Shown here: piece after piece, positions 33,201 to 41,074 of the stretch
Numbering within the stretch: position 1 is the first letter of the stretch
Layout of the letters: the number at the start of each line of letters is the position of its first letter
From: Hymenobacter properus
GTDB lineage: Bacteria > Bacteroidota > Bacteroidia > Cytophagales > Hymenobacteraceae
Length of the DNA stretch: 64,000 bases
Direction of reading: 5' to 3'
NCBI RefSeq assembly: GCF_015694735.1
Contig: NZ_JADQDP010000005.1
Coordinates: 1-64,000 of the forward strand
Position numbers and translations under genes: made by a program
The notes under the pieces: model-generated
Told to the model about the DNA's origin: nothing
Seen by the model: only the letters and a program-made list of their open reading frames with translations
Database searches by the model: none

Positions 33201-33261
33201 GTTGGGCCAGGGCCAGGCCCGGCAACAGGGCCAGCAGGCCGAAGAATAAGCGTTTGGTCAT
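30241..33261 (-). CDS. M1-family zinc aminopeptidase, secreted
   Basis: A 1006-residue exported metallopeptidase with a signal peptide (MTKRLFFGLLALLPGLALA). The catalytic motif is HEVGH (His375, Glu376, His379) with the third zinc ligand Glu398 in WMDEGVNTYE, spaced as in the gluzincin HExxH-x18-E pattern. The N-terminal beta-sheet domain includes ELTYLNNSPQALTFIWFHLWPN. Residues ~640-1006 are strand-rich and resemble an outer-membrane surface-antigen type barrel, a known long-form architecture in Bacteroidota; that part is inferred. It probably trims peptides in the periplasm or at the cell surface. Confidence 0.9.
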   Translation of the reverse strand: MTKRLFFGLLALLPGLALAQRPAKPKPKPAAPPKAASGPYFQQEVNYSIDVKLDDRTHQLRGHEELTYLNNSPQALTFIWFHLWPNAYRDNNTAFGQEQKRQGSRKFLFAKPDERGFIDSLAFQVNGQPAKLEFDPENPDIAKLVLPQALAPGATATIATPFRVKVPGSFSRMGHVGQSYQISQWYPKPAVLDRRGWHPIPYLSQGEFYSEYGSFDVSITLPSNYTVGATGVLQNPDEQARMAGLAAATAAKKTADDFGKDMAFPASAPTTKTLRYKQDRVHDFAWFADKRFNVLRESVTMPSGRVVTSWVLFTNRQAERWIKGLQEVNDALINYSKWVGEYPYASATAVDGALTAGSGMEYPMVTVTEPDAIVHEVGHNWFYGILGSNERDFPWMDEGVNTYEQIRVEELSNPQAGMLAVLQKIKPVANTFGLENLPGTALSQLPYQALATRGLAQPVQGPTSADYTQVNYAATVYEKTGVSLKYLAGYLGQEKFDAAMHLYYTRWQFKHPYPEDMQAVFEESTGQKLGWFFRDFLTTAQPYEADLAAVAVFNDVVKVLVRTESERPWSVPVSTVDAQNNILETLWTTPFGNTDPNADEEVTSQLNFKRDNVVAVVVDAGYLAPQLNRRNDRLRLENGPRDRSEPLRLRPLFSVERWDKATVNWLPVVGANTSDKFMLGAAFHNSLIAPKKLQYLAMPMYSFNRNELNGIGRLQLNSRPERGARQFITALTVQRFERYFKTEPSFTFVLPHRIGYLPQHQLQVAFTSVTDQDRNRTSSITTAEYSVRHDNAINSWSANVELNHLLANSTESNDRGAVLLRASAALQHFYAKDKRVQLRLFGGRFLQSSTNTGFVMGLSGSPDYRRQTPFLDRQQISHTVTAQLHQTDNRDGAFKAFLPVASQRWLSALNAQIDVPGLPLAVFGDLGATSETQFLAGRSTSQRLFYDAGFTLPIARSIFEIYVPVAGSQFNNGLPGSRQEFTDGIRFVLALNKLSPFRLLDENLTR

Positions 33262-33463
33262 GTGGGTGAGAGCGAACGGTGGGTAGCGCCGCGTCAGGGG
33301 CGAAACTACGGCGCGGCCAACGAGAGAACGAAGGAAAGGGCCTCGGCGGCCGTAGGCCTTCCTAAAAACCGACTAAAATTTAACCGGCTGCCCCGAGTAT
33401 TTGCCTTGCATCATTAGGCCAGCTGCTGCCGTTTAACGCCTTGTCTTACCCATTAGCATCCTC

Positions 33464-33889
33464 ATGCCCAGCCAAAACAGCTTGAATCGTTTCCTCGATG
33501 CGCAGGCCAACAACTACACCGACGCGCTGGCCGAAATAAAAAATGGCCGCAAGCGCACCCATTGGATGTGGTATGTCTTCCCCCAAATTCAAGGCTTGGG
33601 CCTGAGCGAAACCGCCCGGTTTTACGCCATCAACGGCCGGGGCGAAGCGGAAGAATATGCTGCACATCCGGTGCTGGGCCCGCGGCTTCGAGAAATCAGC
33701 GCGGCATTGCTGGACTTGAAGTCGAACGACGCAAACGCCATTTTCGGCAGCCCCGATGACATGAAGCTCAAATCTTCGATGACCTTGTTCGCGTCGTTGC
33801 CCGGTGCGCCGCCGGTGTTTCAGCAGGTGCTGGATAAGTTTTATGGCGGGGCGCAGGACGAGAAGACTTTGCGCCTGCTGGGTAGCTGA
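33464..33889 (+). CDS. DUF1810 family protein
   Basis: A 141-residue cytoplasmic protein: SLNRFLDAQANNYTDALAEIKNGRKRTHWMWYVFPQI is the hallmark of DUF1810, as is GLGLSETARFYAI. The family is related to the YcjY/NADAR-like and calpastatin-labelled proteins; function is unknown. Full length. It is divergent from the M1 peptidase across ~200 bp. Confidence 0.88.
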   Translation: MPSQNSLNRFLDAQANNYTDALAEIKNGRKRTHWMWYVFPQIQGLGLSETARFYAINGRGEAEEYAAHPVLGPRLREISAALLDLKSNDANAIFGSPDDMKLKSSMTLFASLPGAPPVFQQVLDKFYGGAQDEKTLRLLGS

Positions 33890-33978
33890 GCCACCGAGGC
33901 CGCTGCCACTGTAATGTCCGGCAGATTGCGGCGATAAGTCATGCTCATACCAACAGTCACTCCGTTTCGGCCCGCTGC

Positions 33979-34494
33979 ATGGAACCAAGGCCTCAGATCG
34001 AAGTACCGTATATTCCAGCCGACAAGGCCGTCGACATACTGGCCTGGGCCGCGCTGGCCCTGCTCTGGGCCCTCACCGTCTGGTACCTCATCCAACTGCC
34101 CGACATCATTCCCGTGCACTTCAACGGCGCGGGGCAGCCCGACCGCTACGGCGAAAAGGGCACTTTGGCGGTACTGGCGCTGGTGACCACCGCACTATTC
34201 GCGGCCATGACGGCGGTAACGAACGCCGTAAGCAAGTATCCGCACATGATGAGCTTTCCCTTTGCCATCACGCCCGCTAATGCGCTGCGGCAGTACCGCG
34301 GCGCCATCCGGGTGGCCCGTGGCTTCAGGATTGGGCTGATGCTGGTGTTTCTGCAGCTGCTGTATGAAACGGGGCAGGTGGCCGCCGGGCAGGCCGCGGG
34401 ACTGGGGGAGTGGTCGTTGCCCGTGTCACTGGTGTTAATGGTAGGGTCGCCAGTCCTGTTGTATGGGTGGACGGTGGCTAAGGGGCAGGAATAA
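33979..34494 (+). CDS. DUF1648 membrane protein
   Basis: A 171-residue protein with about four membrane helices. The segment LPDIIPVHFNGAGQPDRYGEKG after TM1 is the DUF1648 signature, also found at the start of SdpI immunity proteins. It lacks the SdpI C-terminal half, so an immunity role is unlikely to be inferable. Same direction as the DUF1810 gene (89 bp gap). Confidence 0.85.
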   Translation: MEPRPQIEVPYIPADKAVDILAWAALALLWALTVWYLIQLPDIIPVHFNGAGQPDRYGEKGTLAVLALVTTALFAAMTAVTNAVSKYPHMMSFPFAITPANALRQYRGAIRVARGFRIGLMLVFLQLLYETGQVAAGQAAGLGEWSLPVSLVLMVGSPVLLYGWTVAKGQE

Positions 34495-34521
34495 TTGCTG
34501 ACTAGTAGATATTCGGCACGC

Positions 34522-35199
34522 TTACGCCTCCACCTGTGCGCGGCCCAGCAGCCGCACTGTGCCGTAGCCCACCAGCAGAAACAACCCGAATACCAGCGTC
34601 ACACCCCAAGTGCCGGGAAAGGAAAAAGGGTGCAGAATGCGGTTCACGATGTCGTAGAACAGCGTCAGCGGGTTGGTGAGCACGTCCCAGGAATTGAAGC
34701 GCAGGTAGCGGCCCAGGTAGATGCCGAAGCTGCTGAGCAGCAGCGCCACCGTGGCAAACCCCCAGCCCGACCAGAACCCCAGCCGCGCCTGCACCAGCCG
34801 CTGCATGTCCGACAGCGAGGCGTAGGCCAGCATCAGGCCGTTCCAGGCGCAAGTGAGAATGAGGGCCAAATCGTACCACAGCGGCACGCCGGGGCGCGAG
34901 TCGAGATGGAACAGGTCGGTAAGGATGTAGGGCGCGTTAGGGAAGAAAAGCAGCCACGCCGCACCCACGGGCACCAGCATGCGCGTTTGCAGCGGGCCTT
35001 TGGAAAGACCCAGCAAAGTGCTCAACGCAAAGGGAATAACGGCCAGAAACAGGTTCCAGAGCAGAAATAGAAACGTGACGCGACCCGTCATGACCACGCG
35101 GCCCACCACCAGCAGGAAACTGAGCGTGAGCGAGGCCGCCAGCACGAACATGAGGGTGATGCGGGTGCGCGAGAGGGGGAGGGCAGAGGTAAGCAACAC
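34522..35199 (-). CDS. DUF1361 integral membrane protein
   Basis: A 225-residue protein with about seven hydrophobic helices. Family markers are FLLWNLFLAVIPFALS, WLLFFPNAPYILTDLFHL and YLRFNSWDVLTNP. The function of DUF1361 is unknown. I kept the GTG start at 35199; ATG 35151 is an alternative that would shorten TM1. Convergent with the DUF1648 gene. Confidence 0.83.
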   Translation of the reverse strand: MLLTSALPLSRTRITLMFVLAASLTLSFLLVVGRVVMTGRVTFLFLLWNLFLAVIPFALSTLLGLSKGPLQTRMLVPVGAAWLLFFPNAPYILTDLFHLDSRPGVPLWYDLALILTCAWNGLMLAYASLSDMQRLVQARLGFWSGWGFATVALLLSSFGIYLGRYLRFNSWDVLTNPLTLFYDIVNRILHPFSFPGTWGVTLVFGLFLLVGYGTVRLLGRAQVEA

Positions 35200-35298
35200 G
35201 GCAGGCAGTATGGGTTAGGTGAGGAAAGATAACGCCTCGGGCCCGGGGTTGCGTATATGCCACAATGGTCCGCCGGACCGGACGCCCGCATTTGTGGC

Positions 35299-35306
35299 TA
35301 ATTTTG
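35299..35306 (+). promoter_or_regulatory. -7 promoter element TAATTTTG
   Basis: Exact TAnnTTTG match giving a leader of roughly 35 nt to ATG 35345. Confidence 0.5.
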
Positions 35307-35344
35307 CGTTGCTTTCCATGTAAGAAAGCGCTTTCCCTGGCTTG

Positions 35345-37081
35345 ATGTTATTTCCTTTTACGCGGCATACTAGATTTAAGTGGCTGGTGGCCGGCCTGCT
35401 GCTGAGCGCGCCCGCCCTGGCCCAGACGCCGACCAAACCCCGGCCCGCTGCCCCCCCGGCCGCCGACCCCGCCACGCGCTACCGCAACGCCAAAACCCAA
35501 CTCGACCTGGGCAACTACGCCGCCGCCCTGGCCCAGCTGGAGCCATTGGCCCAGCCCACCGCCCGCTTTGCCCGCGGCGCCGACGCCGCCTACCTGGCCG
35601 CCGTGGCCGCCGCCCGCCTCAAGCAGTGGCCCGAATCTGAACAGCTCCTCAACCTGCTCCGCACCGAGTACCCCACTTACCCCAACCTGCCCGACGCCCT
35701 GCTGCTGCAAGGCCAGGTTTCCTTCGAGCAGGAAGACTACGACACGGCCCTCAAAACGCTGTCGTTGCTGCCGCCCGGCAAATTTGCCGCCGAGCGCGAA
35801 GGCATGAAGGCCACCTACCTGCCGCGCATCAAGGAGCGCAGCACCTGGGTGCGCAACCTGCGCCGCTACCCCGACGACGCCACCCTGGGCCGCGCCTACG
35901 CCGACCGCCTCGTGTTCGGCGGCGCCTACACCGACGCCGACCAGGGCCAGCTCAACGACCTCATCACCAAATTCGGCCTCGACCGCAGCCGCTACACGCC
36001 GCGCCCCCGCGTAGCCGCCAAGAAAAGCAGCTACAACGTGGCCGTGCTGCTGCCCTTCGAGCTCAGCGACCCCAGCTGGCAAACGGTGCGCAAAAACCAG
36101 TTTGTGACTGACCTCTACGCCGGCCTGCGCGTAGCCCAGGACAGCCTGCAGCGCGCCGGCCGCCCGCTTCAGCTGTTCGCCTACGACACCGGCGCCGATA
36201 CCCTGGCCCTCAAACAAGTACTGGCCCTACCCGAACTGGCCGGCATGGATTTGCTCATCGGGCCTATCTACAAGTCGGGCGCCAAGCTGCTGGGCCGCTA
36301 CGCCCGCGAGCACCAAATTGTGTGCGTGAACCCGCTTTCGCAGGACGGCGACCTCGTGGTTGACAACCCCTGGCACTACCTGTTTTCGCCCAGCACCACC
36401 ACCCAGGGCCGGGTAGCGGCGCAATTTGCCCTCACATCGTTTGGCGGCGGAAAGCCGGGCGTGTTGCTGCACGAAGACAGCAAGGACGACGCCGCTTTTG
36501 CTAATGCCTACAAGTCCGAATATGAAAGCCAGGGCGGCAAAATCGGCCTCCTCCGGCGCTTCAACCCCGACGTGGATGAAAGCCTGAGCACCGCCTTTGC
36601 TGCCCTCGACCTGCCCAGCGCCAGCCACCTAATGGTGTTTTCTGATAACCGCCGCCTCGGGCCCTACACCTTCACGCAGTGGCAGCAGCAGCCCGCCGCC
36701 ACGCGCGTGCCGCTGCTGGCCCCCGGCTCCTGGCTCGACAACCCGCGGCTCGACGTGTCGCAGCTGGGAATGCAGGGCGTGTACTTCATCCAGCCCAAGT
36801 ACTACAACGAGCAAGGCCCCGGCTTCCGCCGCTTCCGGCAGCTCTACCTGCAAAAGCAGCACCTGCCGCCGTCATTGTTCGCCAGCCAAGGGTTTGAGCT
36901 GCTGATGTTTTTCGGCACGGCCCTGTTCCAGTATGGCCCCGCTTTCCAGTCCAACTTATCCAGTGCCGGCGCCACGCCCGGCGTCATCTTCGACGGCATG
37001 AGCTACGCCAACGGCGCCCACGACAACCAAGTGGTGCCCATCGTGAAGCTCAGCAACCTGGAGCTGCAGGTGCTGCGGTGA
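35345..37081 (+). CDS. Periplasmic-binding-protein-like factor with N-terminal TPRs (LppC/LpoA-like)
   Basis: A 578-residue exported protein: signal peptide ending SAPALAQ, a Pro/Ala linker, TPR helices at ~40-165 (AKTQLDLGNYAAALAQLEPL, LLLQGQVSFEQEDYDTALKTL), then a type I periplasmic-binding fold from ~210 (YNVAVLLPFELSD, FVTDLYAGLRVAQDSLQ, MDLLIGPIYKSGAKLL). TPR plus Peripla_BP_6 is the arrangement of LpoA-type activators of penicillin-binding proteins, so a cell-wall role is plausible; amino-acid binding is the alternative. ATG 35345 is used instead of the adjacent TTG. Followed by a heptad inverted repeat. Confidence 0.8.
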   Translation: MLFPFTRHTRFKWLVAGLLLSAPALAQTPTKPRPAAPPAADPATRYRNAKTQLDLGNYAAALAQLEPLAQPTARFARGADAAYLAAVAAARLKQWPESEQLLNLLRTEYPTYPNLPDALLLQGQVSFEQEDYDTALKTLSLLPPGKFAAEREGMKATYLPRIKERSTWVRNLRRYPDDATLGRAYADRLVFGGAYTDADQGQLNDLITKFGLDRSRYTPRPRVAAKKSSYNVAVLLPFELSDPSWQTVRKNQFVTDLYAGLRVAQDSLQRAGRPLQLFAYDTGADTLALKQVLALPELAGMDLLIGPIYKSGAKLLGRYAREHQIVCVNPLSQDGDLVVDNPWHYLFSPSTTTQGRVAAQFALTSFGGGKPGVLLHEDSKDDAAFANAYKSEYESQGGKIGLLRRFNPDVDESLSTAFAALDLPSASHLMVFSDNRRLGPYTFTQWQQQPAATRVPLLAPGSWLDNPRLDVSQLGMQGVYFIQPKYYNEQGPGFRRFRQLYLQKQHLPPSLFASQGFELLMFFGTALFQYGPAFQSNLSSAGATPGVIFDGMSYANGAHDNQVVPIVKLSNLELQVLR

Positions 37082-37089
37082 TTGAAGGG

Positions 37090-37204
37090 TTGAGTTTTGA
37101 ATGTTGAGGGTTGAGTTATGCGGCCGGTTACGGCTGTGCCCGCCTTCACTCCGCTTTCAAACTCATCCTTCAAACCCAACCCTCAACATTCAAAACTCAA
37201 CCCT
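37090..37204. repeat. Inverted heptad element (copy C2)
   Basis: Left arm TTGAGTT-TTGAATG-TTGAGGG-TTGAGTT (37090-37117); right arm CAACCCT-CAACATT-CAAAACT-CAACCCT (37177-37204). With flanks the arms pair perfectly over 29 bases, separated by ~63 bp. It fills the gap before hemL, ending 12 bp before its ATG. Confidence 0.92.
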
Positions 37205-37215
37205 TATTTATTTAA

Positions 37216-38517
37216 ATGCTCAACCTCACCACTTCCGCTGCCCTTTTCGAACGCGCCAAAACCCTCATTCCCGGCGGTGTCAATTCCCCGGTGCGGGCGT
37301 TTCGCTCGGTGGGCGGCTCGCCGGTGTTCATGCAAAGTGCCGAGGGCGCCTGGCTCACCGATGTGGATGGTAACCGCTACGTGGACTTCATCAACTCCTG
37401 GGGCCCAATGATTTTGGGCCACGCTCCGGCCGTGGTGCTCGACGCTGTGCGGGAAGCGCTGCCGCACTCCCTCAGCTTTGGCGCGCCCACTAATCGCGAA
37501 GTGGAAATGGCCGAGCTGATTCGGAAAATGGTGCCCAGCATTGAGAAGGTGCGCCTCGTGAACTCGGGCACAGAAGCCTGCATGTCGGCCATCCGGGCCG
37601 CCCGTGGCTACACCGGTCGCAACAAAATCATCAAGTTTGAAGGCTGCTACCACGGCCACGGCGACGCCTTCCTGATTGCAGCCGGCAGCGGCGCCCTTAC
37701 CGCCGGCGAGCCCGACTCGGCCGGCGTGACCCAGGGCGTGGCCCAGGACACCCTCACTGCCCCCTACAACGACCTGCCCGCCGTAGAGGCCCTCATCGCC
37801 GCCAACCCCGGCCAGATTGCCGCCCTCATCCTGGAGCCCGTGGTGGGCAACATGGGCCTGGTAGCTCCCGCCCAAAACTTCCTGCAGGCCCTGCGCGACC
37901 TCTGCACCCAGCACGGCATTGTCCTCATTTTCGATGAAGTGATGACCGGCTTCCGCCTTGCCCAAGGCGGCGCGCAGGAGCTCTACGGCATCAAGGCCGA
38001 CATGACAACGCTGGGTAAAATCATCGGTGGTGGCCTACCCGTGGGCGCCTACGGCGGCCGCGAAGACATTATGAACTGCGTGGCCCCCGCCGGCAAGGTG
38101 TACCAGGCCGGCACACTTTCCGGCAACCCCATGGCCACGGCCGCTGGCATGGCCCAGCTGCGCTACCTGCACGAGCACCCTGAGCTCTACACCGCCCTCG
38201 AAGCTACCAGCGCCCGCCTCGCCGACGGCACCCGCCAGATTGCCGCCGAGCTGGGCCTGAACTACACCGTGAACCGTGTGGGCTCTATGTTCAGCCTCTT
38301 CTTCACTGCCGAGCCCGTCACCAACCTCGACGACGCCAAGAAGTGCGACACGGCCGCCTTTGGCCGCTACTTCCACGCCATGCTGGAGCGCGGCATCTAC
38401 CTGGCCCCCTCGCAGTTTGAGGCGCTGTTTGTATCGACGGCCATCACCGACGAGCTGGTAGAAATGTACCTCAAAGCATGCCGCGAGTCGCTGATTGAGG
38501 CCCACCGCGCCGCTTAA
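37216..38517 (+). CDS. hemL: Glutamate-1-semialdehyde 2,1-aminomutase
   Basis: PLP enzyme that makes 5-aminolevulinate, the first committed step of C5-route haem and cobalamin synthesis. The 433-residue protein has IPGGVNSPVRAFRSVGG near the start, VNSGTEACMSAIRAARGYTGR (PLP phosphate loop), FDEVMTGFRLA (PLP ring Asp) and Lys268 in TTLGKIIGGGLPVGAYGG as the Schiff base. Length is typical. It probably has its own transcript, since a long inverted repeat precedes it and a palindrome follows. Confidence 0.96.
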   Translation: MLNLTTSAALFERAKTLIPGGVNSPVRAFRSVGGSPVFMQSAEGAWLTDVDGNRYVDFINSWGPMILGHAPAVVLDAVREALPHSLSFGAPTNREVEMAELIRKMVPSIEKVRLVNSGTEACMSAIRAARGYTGRNKIIKFEGCYHGHGDAFLIAAGSGALTAGEPDSAGVTQGVAQDTLTAPYNDLPAVEALIAANPGQIAALILEPVVGNMGLVAPAQNFLQALRDLCTQHGIVLIFDEVMTGFRLAQGGAQELYGIKADMTTLGKIIGGGLPVGAYGGREDIMNCVAPAGKVYQAGTLSGNPMATAAGMAQLRYLHEHPELYTALEATSARLADGTRQIAAELGLNYTVNRVGSMFSLFFTAEPVTNLDDAKKCDTAAFGRYFHAMLERGIYLAPSQFEALFVSTAITDELVEMYLKACRESLIEAHRAA

Positions 38518-38524
38518 GGCAAAA

Positions 38525-38614
38525 CGTCCATTACGGAGCGCGCAGCGAAGCCTCTTTACCGCAAGAGTAAATAATTACTACTGCGGTAAAGAGGCTTCGT
38601 TGCGCGCTCCGTGA
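38525..38614. repeat. Family A palindromic repeat, diverged subtype (copy 3)
   Basis: Arms gtccattacggagcgcgcag / ctgcgcgctccgtgac-type with inner cgaagcctctttaccgca / tgcggtaaagaggcttcg. It keeps the GCGCAGCGAAG core but has ACGGAGC in place of the usual CTGAGC, and both arms changed together. Confidence 0.85.
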
Positions 38615-38666
38615 CTTTAAGGCTTAGCGAAACTTATTTTTTTAAACTTCGCCAAACCCCGCGCTA

Positions 38667-38674
38667 TACCTTTG
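38667..38674 (+). promoter_or_regulatory. -7 promoter element TACCTTTG, leaderless start
   Basis: TACCTTTG followed by CCCC and ATG 38679; 4-nt spacing. Confidence 0.65.
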
Positions 38675-38678
38675 CCCC

Positions 38679-39578
38679 ATGGTAAAACAGCTTTTTCTAG
38701 CTATTCTGCTGCTGCTCGGGCCGCTGGCGCAGGCCGAAACTCCTGCTCAGGCCAACAAGCGCCTCTTCGACAAAACCATCGACGAGCTGAATTTTCGCAC
38801 CATGGAAACGGTGTACGACAAGTCGTTCACCCGGGGCAAATTTCCGCTCACGCTGCGCACTGCTGCCGCGCGCCGCCAGTTCGACGGCTTCGGTACCAAT
38901 GCTGCGCTCAAGCAGCTGTTCATGAACTACAACGGCATTGCCGAACGGTACAAAAACCGCTTCGGCAACGGCCCTATGACGCTGGCCGAGTTCGAGAAAC
39001 AGCTCAAGTCGGTGCTGCTTGATAAGAACTTCGAGTTCTTCATCCACAACCTGCCACGCGACGAGCGAGTGGCCCTCATTCGAGCCGAGCAGCGTCTCAT
39101 TCAGCAGGCCAGCGCCCAGTTCAACGACTCCGGCCAGCCCGCCGGCCCCGCCGCCGAAGCCGCCGAAACCGAAGCCCAACCCGAAGCACCCGTATCGGCC
39201 CCGCTAACCACGGCCAGCGCCGGCAGCGAAGAAGCGGAGGCCCCCGCCCGCTCCGAGGAAGCGCCCCTCACCAGTGCGCCCGTGGTGGCCGAAGCACCCG
39301 GCGCGGCCCCCCGCCACGATTGGCTCGACTACTTTACGCTGCTCTTCAGCCTAGGCAGCCTGCTGACGTTGTTGTATCTCACCACGAGCGTGTTGCCGGC
39401 CATGAGCCGCCGCATCAACAACCTGGCTGCCGACCCGGAGCCCGAACCCGAGCCGCGCAGCTTTGCGAGTCGATTTCGGCCCGAACGCTCGCAAGGACTG
39501 CGCGAAGACAGCTACGAGGACGATGACGAGGATGACCTCGAACCCAACGGCCCGGCCCGCCACCACGACGATGACTAA
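38679..39578 (+). CDS. Secreted single-helix membrane protein with acidic tail, unknown
   Basis: A 299-residue protein: signal peptide (MVKQLFLAILLLLGPLAQAE), a helical periplasmic region to ~150, an Ala/Pro/Glu-rich linker (~150-205), one membrane helix (DYFTLLFSLGSLLTLLYL, ~215-235) and a cytoplasmic tail that is strongly acidic (EDDDEDDLEP) and ends in HHDDD. I recognise no family. The layout resembles a membrane-anchored sensor or scaffold. Its promoter and ATG suggest a leaderless message. Confidence 0.7.
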   Translation: MVKQLFLAILLLLGPLAQAETPAQANKRLFDKTIDELNFRTMETVYDKSFTRGKFPLTLRTAAARRQFDGFGTNAALKQLFMNYNGIAERYKNRFGNGPMTLAEFEKQLKSVLLDKNFEFFIHNLPRDERVALIRAEQRLIQQASAQFNDSGQPAGPAAEAAETEAQPEAPVSAPLTTASAGSEEAEAPARSEEAPLTSAPVVAEAPGAAPRHDWLDYFTLLFSLGSLLTLLYLTTSVLPAMSRRINNLAADPEPEPEPRSFASRFRPERSQGLREDSYEDDDEDDLEPNGPARHHDDD

Positions 39579-39613
39579 GTGAATTGCCACTGTCCGTCAG
39601 CCATTCACAAAAC

Positions 39614-39711
39614 GAACGTCATGCAGAGCGCAGCGAAGCATCTTTACCGTGAGAGTAATTCAATCGAAAGAATTAGTCGCGCAGTAGAGATGCTTCGCTG
39701 CGCTCAGCATG
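39614..39711. repeat. Family A palindromic repeat (copy 4)
   Basis: gaacgtcatgcagagcgcag and its inverted partner ctgcgctcagcatgaac flank an AT-rich centre; arms are less exact than copies 1 and 2. Between two tandem plus-strand genes. Confidence 0.82.
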
Positions 39712-39752
39712 AACTCCTTAAAACAGATTTGAAATAGCAACCACGCAATTAC

Positions 39753-40292
39753 ATGATTCTTACCGACCAGCAAATCCTCGCGGAAATCGAAAAAGGTACC
39801 ATCGTCATCGAGCCCTACGACCGTAGCTGCCTGGGTACCAATTCCTACGACGTGCACCTGGGCAAGTACCTGTCCACCTACCGCGATGCAGTGCTGGACG
39901 CCCGCAAGCACAACGAAATCGAAACTTTCGAAATCCCCGAAGACGAAGGCTACGTGCTGGAACCCGGCCGCCTTTACCTCGGCGTGACGCAGGAGTACAC
40001 CGAAACCCACGCCACCGTACCCTTCCTCGAAGGCAAGAGCAGCGTGGGCCGCCTGGGCATCGATATTCACGCCACGGCGGGCAAGGGCGACGTGGGCTTT
40101 TGCAACCATTGGACGCTGGAAATCAGCGTGTCGATGCCGGTGCGGGTGTACCGCAACATGCCCATTGGCCAGCTCATTTATTTCACCGTGCAGGGCAATG
40201 TGGAGACGTTTTACAACCGCAAGCAGAACGCCAAATACAACGACCGCAGCGACAAACCGGTGGAGTCGATGATGTGGAAAAACCAATGGTAG
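39753..40292 (+). CDS. dcd: dCTP deaminase
   Basis: Converts dCTP to dUTP, the main bacterial source of dTMP precursor. The 179-residue trimeric-fold protein has LTDQQILAEIEKGTIVIEPYD at the N-terminus, NSYDVHLG, and the active-site block FLEGKSSVGRLGIDIHATAGKGDVGF with the conserved Ser-Ser-x3-Arg and the downstream WTLEIS glutamate. Slightly shorter than E. coli Dcd. Whether it is also a dUTPase cannot be told here. Together with the dGTPase 10 kb away it relates to dNTP balance, but the genes are not linked. Confidence 0.93.
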   Translation: MILTDQQILAEIEKGTIVIEPYDRSCLGTNSYDVHLGKYLSTYRDAVLDARKHNEIETFEIPEDEGYVLEPGRLYLGVTQEYTETHATVPFLEGKSSVGRLGIDIHATAGKGDVGFCNHWTLEISVSMPVRVYRNMPIGQLIYFTVQGNVETFYNRKQNAKYNDRSDKPVESMMWKNQW

Positions 40293-40423
40293 CATATTCG
40301 GAAAGGGCTATGTAGGCCGGGCAAAACCGAACCGGAAGCGCGAAAGCTGCGTTTAAAACCCACGCTGGGCTTCCTTTCCTCTGGCCCGGTCCTTGCGTAA
40401 GTGTTACCAAAACCCCTACGACG

Positions 40424-40972
40424 ATGACTACGAAAACAGCATTTGCTTCCTTGTTTTTGGCCCTTATGGCCGGCGCTGCTACTGCCCAGCAGGCCCCCCG
40501 TGCTTCCACCGTGCAGCCGCAGGACAAAACGCAGTCCAGCCCGCGCCTCAACCCCGTGGCTGAGCGCGCCGAACGCCTCAGCACCCACATGGTGCGCGAC
40601 CTGCACCTCAACAACTACCAGGCTACTAGGCTCCGCGCCATCAACGCCGATAAGGTAGCCAAGATGGCCGCCATCGAGCGCAAAAACGCCGGCAATCAGA
40701 AGTTGATTGACCAGGAGTGCAACGGCGTGTGCAAAGAGCGTGACCAAGAGCTGATGGCGGTGCTCAGCAACGACCAGTACAGCAGCTACTTCGGCTCCCG
40801 CGCCAATTACTACAAGTACGATAAAGATTACGCCGCACAATCGGCCAGCATCCTGCTCACCAACTCGGTGCAGAACCCGGCCCCGGCGCGTGCCAACGAT
40901 GCGACCATCGTGCCTACTGCCGAGCGCCCGGCCAACCGGCCGGCTGGCAACCTGGGCCGCAACGCCCGGTAG
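40424..40972 (+). CDS. Secreted Spy/CpxP-like small protein
   Basis: A 182-residue exported protein: signal peptide MTTKTAFASLFLALMAGAATAQ, then a helical region (AERLSTHMVRDLHLNNYQATRL, KVAKMAAIE) and the phrase ELMAVLSNDQYSSY. The 'helix-LTxxQ-like-helix' layout resembles Spy/CpxP periplasmic chaperones but the diagnostic LTxxQ is not exact. The Ala/Pro-rich C-terminus is probably disordered. Followed by a strong bidirectional terminator. Confidence 0.65.
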   Translation: MTTKTAFASLFLALMAGAATAQQAPRASTVQPQDKTQSSPRLNPVAERAERLSTHMVRDLHLNNYQATRLRAINADKVAKMAAIERKNAGNQKLIDQECNGVCKERDQELMAVLSNDQYSSYFGSRANYYKYDKDYAAQSASILLTNSVQNPAPARANDATIVPTAERPANRPAGNLGRNAR

Positions 40973-41004
40973 AACAGCCGCTTTGGAATGCGCTTATTTA
41001 AAAA

Positions 41005-41036
41005 GCCCCACCGCAAGTTTCCGGTGGGGCTTTTTT
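41005..41036. terminator. Bidirectional rho-independent terminator
   Basis: Stem GCCCCACCG / CGGTGGGGC, 8-nt loop, with AAAAA on the left and TTTTTT on the right. It serves the convergent Spy-like and gldC genes. Confidence 0.9.
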
Positions 41037-41074
41037 GCGCGAGAGTCTGCCGCGCGAAAGCATTCGCTGCCGCG

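Noticed and set aside
33378..33390. Match between ttaaccggctg at 33378 and the terminator stem of the 9.7 kb RNA
   Set aside because: Only ~11 bases are shared, there is no inverted partner here and it lies in an ordinary promoter gap; chance is sufficient.
35254..35290. GGTCC-gcc-GGACC palindrome near the 35345 gene
   Set aside because: A 5-bp stem in GC-rich DNA is expected by chance and no operator-like symmetry extends it.
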